This document shows, in pieces, positions 6,756 to 10,022 of a stretch of 10,022 nucleotides of DNA (within the stretch, counting starts at the first letter, position 1; every line of letters starts with the position of its first letter). The position numbers and the translations under genes were made by a program. This stretch comes from an uncultured Clostridia bacterium. Lineage in GTDB: Bacteria; Bacillota; Clostridia; Lachnospirales; Anaerotignaceae. The notes under the pieces were generated by a model. That model was not told the DNA's origin. It saw nothing but the letters and a program-made list of their open reading frames with translations, and made no database searches. The stretch covers positions 1-10,022 of the forward strand of contig CAMQRG010000059.1 of the NCBI GenBank assembly GCA_947036475.1. The letters run 5' to 3'.

Positions 6756-8023
6756 GCCAAAGGAACGGCATGGATACGGCGATACATATGGCAATAACGG
6801 CGAAAAGGCTGGCGGCTGGCGCAAGGGCGGCGGCAGTTTCCGGCGCGAAGGGCGCGGCGTTGCAGGCGGCAAAGGAGTACGCCCCCGCTCTGGCGAAAGC
6901 CCTCTTTTTCCTGCTGATGCTGCTAATCCTGACACCCTTCCTCATCGTTTCCGCGCTCCCGAATATCTATTTCGGCTTCGACAGCAATCTTTCCGGCGAT
7001 ATTGCGGCGATGAACAGTCAGGCGAAGGCTGTGACGCGGTATTATCGGGAATTTCTGGATTTTGACGATGACGAAATAGAAAAAATAGCTGCGGAATTGT
7101 CTGCGGGTTATGACGACGTGCAGGTGGAGAAAAATATGGGGCGGCAGAACCAATACTGGCTGATTGCCATTTGTTCCGTCGCCTACCAGCAGGATTTGTT
7201 TTCGATGGACAGGGAAAGCATGAGGGAGCGTTTTTTCAGACGCTTCTTTTTTCATACATCGGAAGAAACCTACACCGAAGGCGAAGGGGACGCCGCTAAG
7301 ACGCTGAAACGGCTGCATATCCGCGTGGAAGGGCTGGAGCCGGACGCGCTGATGGAGGAGCTGGACTTTACGGAGGAACAAAAGAACTGGGCAAGAACGA
7401 TTTATGCCACGATTGCCGACGACCAGACGATACGCCCCGGCGAGCCGGGCTATATGCCAGGGGACGCCCTGAACGACTACGGAGATATTCACTACAAACA
7501 GGGGGATACGGAGGTGGTTTATTATAACCAGGGCGACGCGCGCTGGGGCAACAAGCTCTACGGGAAATACGACACCATACGCGTGGCGGGCTGCGGCCCG
7601 ACCTCGCTTGCAATCGTGGTTTCGACATTCACAGACAAGCAGATTGACCCCGGACAGATGGCGGACTGGGCGTACAAAAACGGCTACCGCTGTGAGGGCA
7701 GCGGGAGCTACCACAGCCTGATACCGGAGGGCGCGCGGCATTTTGGGCTGAAAGTTGAGGGCGCGACGGTATATGAGGGACAGAAGATTGTGGACGCGCT
7801 GGCTGACGGAAAGCTGGTTGTTGCTATCATGGGGAAAGGGCATTTCACGACCTCGGGGCATTTCATTGTGCTGAGGGGTGTGACAGAGGACGGGAAGATA
7901 CTCGTTGCTGACCCTGCAAGTGTGAAGAAAAGCGGGCAGGAATGGGACTTGAACATCTTTCTGAACGAAGCGCGGAGGGGCGCGGCGGCGGGCGGGCCGT
8001 TCTGGATAATATCACCGCGCTGA
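6752..8023 (+). CDS. Membrane-tethered C39-like cysteine peptidase of the conjugation locus
   Basis: 423 residues. The start overlaps the VirB6 stop by four bases (ATGA), with AGGAG at 6737-6741. Residues 1-46 are basic and Ala-rich, followed by one transmembrane helix (47-69, KALFFLLMLLILTPFLIVSAL). Residues 70-250 form a mostly helical, acidic extracytoplasmic spacer. Residues 256-423 look like a peptidase_C39_2 papain-fold domain: VYYNQGDARWG (Gln260, likely oxyanion hole), AGCGPTSLAIV (catalytic Cys281), SGHFIVLRGV (His370) and VADPAS (Asp387). All expected active-site residues are present. In other Gram-positive conjugation systems this position is held by a VirB1-like cell-wall hydrolase with lysozyme, NlpC/P60 or CHAP domains. 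A role in opening peptidoglycan or cleaving a protein during channel assembly is inferred; the substrate cannot be told from sequence. Confidence 0.85.
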   Translation: MSQRNGMDTAIHMAITAKRLAAGARAAAVSGAKGAALQAAKEYAPALAKALFFLLMLLILTPFLIVSALPNIYFGFDSNLSGDIAAMNSQAKAVTRYYREFLDFDDDEIEKIAAELSAGYDDVQVEKNMGRQNQYWLIAICSVAYQQDLFSMDRESMRERFFRRFFFHTSEETYTEGEGDAAKTLKRLHIRVEGLEPDALMEELDFTEEQKNWARTIYATIADDQTIRPGEPGYMPGDALNDYGDIHYKQGDTEVVYYNQGDARWGNKLYGKYDTIRVAGCGPTSLAIVVSTFTDKQIDPGQMADWAYKNGYRCEGSGSYHSLIPEGARHFGLKVEGATVYEGQKIVDALADGKLVVAIMGKGHFTTSGHFIVLRGVTEDGKILVADPASVKKSGQEWDLNIFLNEARRGAAAGGPFWIISPR

Positions 8024-8029
8024 GCGCTT

Positions 8030-8068
8030 TCAAAAAAGGCTCAGGCTGCGCCTTCAAGCCTTTTTTGA
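8030..8068 (+). terminator. Possible bidirectional rho-independent terminator (or attenuator)
   Basis: TCAAAAAAGGCT (8030-8041) pairs perfectly with AGCCTTTTTTGA (8057-8068), enclosing a small AGGC-TGC-GCCT hairpin (8043-8053). An A-run, GC stem and T-run immediately after the peptidase stop codon is the layout of a two-way intrinsic terminator. The HTH-prgI-virB4 genes downstream would then need read-through or their own promoter, and I see no convincing -35/-10 pair in 8069-8312. The T-run is wholly inside the stem, which weakens the call. Confidence 0.45.
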
Positions 8069-8228
8069 GGGACTGGCGGTATAAAGGGACTCGTTCCATC
8101 GGCTTGCTTCGCAAGCCTTGAAACTTGCCCTTTTCCTCGGGCGAACAAAGTCCGCCCTGCGGATTCCACTCGGGAAACGCTTCGTTTCCCGAACCCTTCC
8201 GCAACATGGCAAAACGGCAGTTTTGCCC
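8069..8228 (+). other. Hairpin-dense intergenic stretch
   Basis: No gene is visible. Perfect or near-perfect hairpins follow one another: GGCTTGC-TTC-GCAAGCC (8101-8117), a weaker GCCC/GGGC pair (about 8127-8142), TCCGC-CCT-GCGGA (8151-8163), TCGGGAAACG/CGTTTCCCGA with loop CTT (8170-8192) and GGCAAAAC/GTTTTGCC with loop GGCA (8208-8227). The last takes the place of hairpin C in the cassettes, as the ATAAAGTTT linker follows at once. This stretch may be a heavily diverged or replaced left arm of a cassette. Confidence 0.6.
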
Positions 8229-8295
8229 AATAAAGTTTAGGATCCAACCCTTTTCAAAGGGTTGGCAGGGTGTGGGACAGCGTCCCACGGTTTTC
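8229..8295 (+). repeat. Palindromic cassette, copy 3 (right arm)
   Basis: The linker AATAAAGTTTAGGATC (8229-8244) is followed by hairpin E, CCAACCC/GGGTTGG (8244-8265), and hairpin F, GTGGGAC-AGC-GTCCCAC (8272-8288), then GGTTTTC and a ribosome-binding site. Relative to copies 2 and 4, both stems carry paired changes (AAGCCC/GGGCTT becomes CAACCC/GGGTTG; TTGGGAC/GTCCCAA becomes GTGGGAC/GTCCCAC), so pairing is kept while sequence shifts. Confidence 0.8.
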
Positions 8296-8312
8296 GGAAA
8301 GGAGGCATTGAC

Positions 8313-8576
8313 ATGGAAACCGTATTTCGTGCGTTAAGAATGGATTGCAGGATTTCGCTGAAAGAGCTTGCAAGCATCGTGCAGATCTCGCACCAGCGCA
8401 TAAGCCAGATTGAGCTGCGGCGTTTCGGCTCCCTGCCGAAAGACCAGGAACGCCTGATTATAGCGCTGGAACAAGCAATCCAGCGGCGGAAAAAAGCCCT
8501 GGAACGGGCGGAATATATCTGTAAGAACGAAAGAGCCATGCTCTTTCAGTCTGCCAAAAAGGAGGGGAACCCATGA
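8313..8576 (+). CDS. Small helix-turn-helix protein (XRE-like)
   Basis: 87 residues. The start at 8313 lies seven bases after AAAGGAGG (8298-8305). Residues about 14-37 read as a helix-turn-helix: ISLKELASIVQ (first helix), a turn, then SHQRISQIELRRF (recognition helix). This is the Cro/C1-XRE pattern with the usual SQIE motif. Residues 43-75 form a charged, probably coiled-coil helix (KDQERLIIALEQAIQRRKKALERAEYI) that could mediate dimerisation. Its stop overlaps the prgI start (ATGA), so the two are probably co-translated. The protein may be a local transcription regulator of the transfer genes. DNA binding is inferred from the motif; the target is unknown. Confidence 0.75.
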   Translation: METVFRALRMDCRISLKELASIVQISHQRISQIELRRFGSLPKDQERLIIALEQAIQRRKKALERAEYICKNERAMLFQSAKKEGNP

Positions 8577-8905
8577 ACCAGTATGTAATCCCGGCAAATT
8601 TCACAGGCGCAGGCCGCCTGCTGGGGCTTTTCGAGGTGCGCAACGGCGTGGAAGCTGTCGCGGTGTCCATACCGCTTTTGATGCTCTGCTTTTCATGGCT
8701 GCCGTTTTCGCTGACAACAAACCTCATCATTACCATGATAATCGTCATTCCAGCAGGCGGGTTCGCGCTGATCGGCATTAACGACGACTGCCTGACGCGG
8801 TTTCTGCATACATGGCTGGTCTGGCGGCGGAGACGCGGCGTGATTTTCCACAGAGGGAGCGTGCGCATGAAGAAAAGGAGGGCGAAGCAATTCCATGAAG
8901 ATTAA
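8573..8905 (+). CDS. prgI: PrgI family (VirB3-like) conjugation protein
   Basis: 110 residues. It starts in the ATGA overlap with the HTH gene, with AAAGGAGG at 8558-8565, seven bases upstream. It opens with MNQYVIPANFTGAGRLLGLFEVRNGVE, close to the PrgI N-terminal pattern (short polar start, then a G-rich turn before the first helix). Two membrane helices follow (about 26-44 and 47-69), then a strongly basic C-terminus (WRRRRGVIFHRG, MKKRRAKQF). PrgI proteins are small VirB3-like inner-membrane partners of the VirB4 ATPase and nearly always lie directly before it, as here: its last 11 bases overlap the virB4 start. Size, topology and position agree; the family name rests on these and on N-terminal similarity. 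Confidence 0.82.
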   Translation: MNQYVIPANFTGAGRLLGLFEVRNGVEAVAVSIPLLMLCFSWLPFSLTTNLIITMIIVIPAGGFALIGINDDCLTRFLHTWLVWRRRRGVIFHRGSVRMKKRRAKQFHED

Positions 8906-9557
8906 GGACTTGATATTCGGCAAAAAAATCGCGCCGGATACGGGCGGCGCAAAGCATTACGCCGAAAGCGTGCAGGGCTGGCTGCCCGTTTCCGATATTC
9001 GGGACGGCGTTATCATTACGAAGGACGGGAGGTTTGTGAAGCTGCTGGAAGTGCTGCCAGTGAATTTCTACCTGAAATCGGCGATGGAACAGCAGAACAT
9101 CATCTATTATTTTTCCTCATACCTGAAAATCGCACCCGACCATCTGCAATTCCTTGCGGTAACGCAGAAGGCGGACATTGACGCGTATATCAGCCGGATG
9201 TGGCAGATTTATGATACGGAGGAGAATGAAAGCTGCCGCGCCATGATTGCGGACAACATCGCGGAAATTGAATACCTTGCGGACAGGGAGGCGTTGACAA
9301 AACGCTTTTTTATTGCCCTGCAATATGAGCCGCGCATGAAGCTGCGGGGGAACACCATCGAGGGCATCATTCAGCGGCTGAACGAGGAGGCGGATACCGC
9401 GCGGAATTACCTTGACCTTTGCGGGCTGGAAACGTTACAGCCGGAATACAGCGATATTTTCCTGAGCGAAACGCTCTACGAGCTTTTGAACCGGAAAACG
9501 GCGCACATCGCAAAGCTGCCGTTGCAGGTGTTTTCCATGGTGGGCGAGATTTTATGA
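8895..9557 (+). CDS. virB4: VirB4-like N-terminal domain protein (separate or split ORF)
   Basis: 220 residues, starting inside the end of prgI (11-base overlap; AAAGGAGG at 8874-8881 is somewhat far, 13 bases). The sequence MKIKDLIFGKK, HYAESVQGWLPVSDIRDGVIITKDG, then KLLEVLPVNFYLKS and EQQNIIYYFSSYLKIAPDHLQ is the N-terminal, membrane-associated region of VirB4/TraE-type conjugation proteins of gut Clostridia. It stops at 9555-9557 after SMVGEIL, before any Walker A or B motif, so this polypeptide alone cannot be an ATPase. In the related proteins I recall, this region is joined through a variable linker to the middle and ATPase domains. Here the next part starts as a new gene at 9728 after a palindromic cassette. 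It may be a truncated gene, or a two-subunit VirB4. Confidence 0.8.
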   Translation: MKIKDLIFGKKIAPDTGGAKHYAESVQGWLPVSDIRDGVIITKDGRFVKLLEVLPVNFYLKSAMEQQNIIYYFSSYLKIAPDHLQFLAVTQKADIDAYISRMWQIYDTEENESCRAMIADNIAEIEYLADREALTKRFFIALQYEPRMKLRGNTIEGIIQRLNEEADTARNYLDLCGLETLQPEYSDIFLSETLYELLNRKTAHIAKLPLQVFSMVGEIL

Positions 9558-9565
9558 AAAGAGAA

Positions 9566-9711
9566 AGACCGCGGGGCTCTGCCCCACTACCCCGCAAGGG
9601 ATTTCATCCCTTGACCCTTTACCCACCGCGCAGATGCGCGGTGGAAAATAAAGTTTAGGATCAAGCCCTTTTCAAAGGGCTTGCAGAGTTTGGGACAGCG
9701 TCCCAAGGTTT
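9566..9711 (+). repeat. Intergenic palindromic cassette, copy 4 (full), between the two virB4 parts
   Basis: Hairpin A is GGGGC-TCT-GCCCC (9573-9585). Hairpin B is AAGGGATTTCATCCCTT (9596-9612), identical to copies 1 and 2, with TTGACC overlapping its end. Hairpin C pairs CCACCGCGC with GCGCGGTGG (9623-9644), a stem changed on both strands relative to CCGCCGCAT/ATGCGGCGG in the other copies. The linker ATAAAGTTTAGGATC begins at 9648. Hairpin E is AAGCCC/GGGCTT (9663-9682) and hairpin F is TTGGGAC-AGC-GTCCCAA (9690-9706). It is followed directly by AAAGGAGG (9715-9722) and the next start codon. No terminator T-run is present. Confidence 0.87.
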
Positions 9712-9727
9712 TCTAAAGGAGGCAGAT

Positions 9728-10022
9728 ATGAAAAAAAAACAAACCAGCTTTTGAGAAATTGGAGGGGGAAGAAAAATGCAAAAACAGAAAAACCTGAAAA
9801 ACCGGAAAAAACGGAAATACGGCCGGCAGAAGCCTGTGCCGAACCAGAGGAAGCCCGTCCGGGGTGGTATCCGGAAACCGCCCCTGCGTACAAGGAAAAT
9901 ACTAAAAAAATAAGACTCCCGCGCCGGACAGCCGCCGATGTACCGGAGCTTTCCCCCTTGCAGTCCGGCAGCACCGACATCGTGGACATCCTCGCGCCGT
10001 CCTCTGTTGACCTCTGCCACAG
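9728..10022 (+). CDS. virB4: VirB4-like middle/ATPase part, 5' end (partial, frame change near start)
   Basis: The ATG at 9728 lies five bases after AAAGGAGG (9715-9722), but its own frame ends after MKKKQTSF (stop 9752-9754). The frame one base back is open from the A-run to the window edge and encodes a basic, proline-rich start (TNQLLRNWRGKK, KPEKPEKTEIRPAEA, RPGWYPETAPAY) and then STDIVDILAPSSVDLCH. The last segment matches the start of the middle domain in VirB4 proteins of gut Clostridia, where I recall a D-LAP-x-x-D motif followed by RDYIVVDG. A -1 shift in the nine A's (9731-9739) joins the good start to this frame. Without it the only start nearby is TTG at 9751, which has no ribosome-binding site. 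The Walker motifs would lie beyond the window. Confidence 0.65.
9731..9739 (+). other. A9 homopolymer: slippage site, or one-base deletion
   Basis: Nine A's directly after the ATG at 9728 separate the start codon from the coding frame. Ten A's (one more) would put start and long frame in register. The zero-frame codons are AAA AAA AAA CAA; slipping back one base re-reads A and gives ACA AAC CAG. Runs of nine or more A's are known to cause RNA polymerase slippage and can support -1 ribosomal slippage. A sequencing or assembly miscount of the homopolymer is equally possible from this read alone. Confidence 0.6.

Noticed and set aside
5855..6787. A 310-codon minus-strand open frame opposite the VirB6 tail
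   Set aside because: The Cys/Pro/Leu-rich product mirrors the low-complexity + strand tail. There is no ribosome-binding site or domain, and the + strand frame is fixed by its coupling to the next gene.
3725..9711. The repeated palindromes as a CRISPR array
   Set aside because: The copies are kilobases apart, differ in length, contain several hairpins each and are separated by genes, not by spacers of uniform size.
9776..9913. A 45-residue very basic peptide (MQKQKNLKNRKKRKYG...)
   Set aside because: It lies in the frame of the stopped ATG and overlaps the longer frame that carries VirB4-like residues. Its composition is what A-rich DNA gives in another frame. AGGGGG upstream is a weak site, so it is not wholly excluded.

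Overview
The window is a piece of an integrative conjugative element (or conjugative plasmid) of the kind carried by gut Clostridia (Oscillospiraceae/Lachnospiraceae-like). This rests on the gene set (SpaA-type surface protein, SpoVG, VirB2-like, VirB6/TrbL-like, membrane-tethered C39-fold peptidase, PrgI, VirB4), the near-perfect AAAGGAGG ribosome-binding sites, the moderately high GC content and a SpoVG protein typical of Firmicutes. All genes lie on the + strand. No convincing minus-strand gene was found.

Layout: 1-93 is the 3' end of a group II intron (3' half of domain V, then domain VI). It sits inside a multi-domain CnaB/SpaA surface protein gene whose 3' exon runs from about 94 to 2160. 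Next come a secreted, single-pass membrane protein of unknown family (2331-3449) and SpoVG (3471-3725). The type IV secretion (conjugation) block follows: a pilin-like VirB2/TrbC candidate (3860-4243, TTG start), VirB6/TrbL with a very long disordered tail (4497-6755), a membrane-tethered C39-like peptidase (6752-8023), a small HTH protein (8313-8576), PrgI (8573-8905) and the N-terminal part of VirB4 (8895-9557). The rest of VirB4 appears to begin at 9728 as a separate gene that runs off the window and needs a -1 frame change in a run of nine A's.

The strongest unexplained signal is a family of palindrome-rich intergenic cassettes. Three fuller copies (2166-2315, 4249-4479, 9566-9711) share the order hairpin A, hairpin B, TTGACC, hairpin C, ATAAAGTTT linker, hairpin E, hairpin F, then a ribosome-binding site. 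The two ends of each cassette are imperfect inverted copies of each other, as in a MITE. A right-arm-only copy lies at 8229-8295 and an inverted right-arm copy at 3725-3789. Paired changes in the stems keep base pairing between copies. These elements cut the operon into translational blocks, and one lies exactly where VirB4 is split in two.

Working together: the VirB2, VirB6, PrgI (VirB3-like) and VirB4 proteins would form the membrane channel and its motor. The C39-like protein would act outside the membrane on peptidoglycan or protein during channel assembly. The SpaA-like protein would mediate contact with recipient or host surfaces. SpoVG and the HTH protein are candidate regulators. Family names come from recognition of motifs and order, not from a search.
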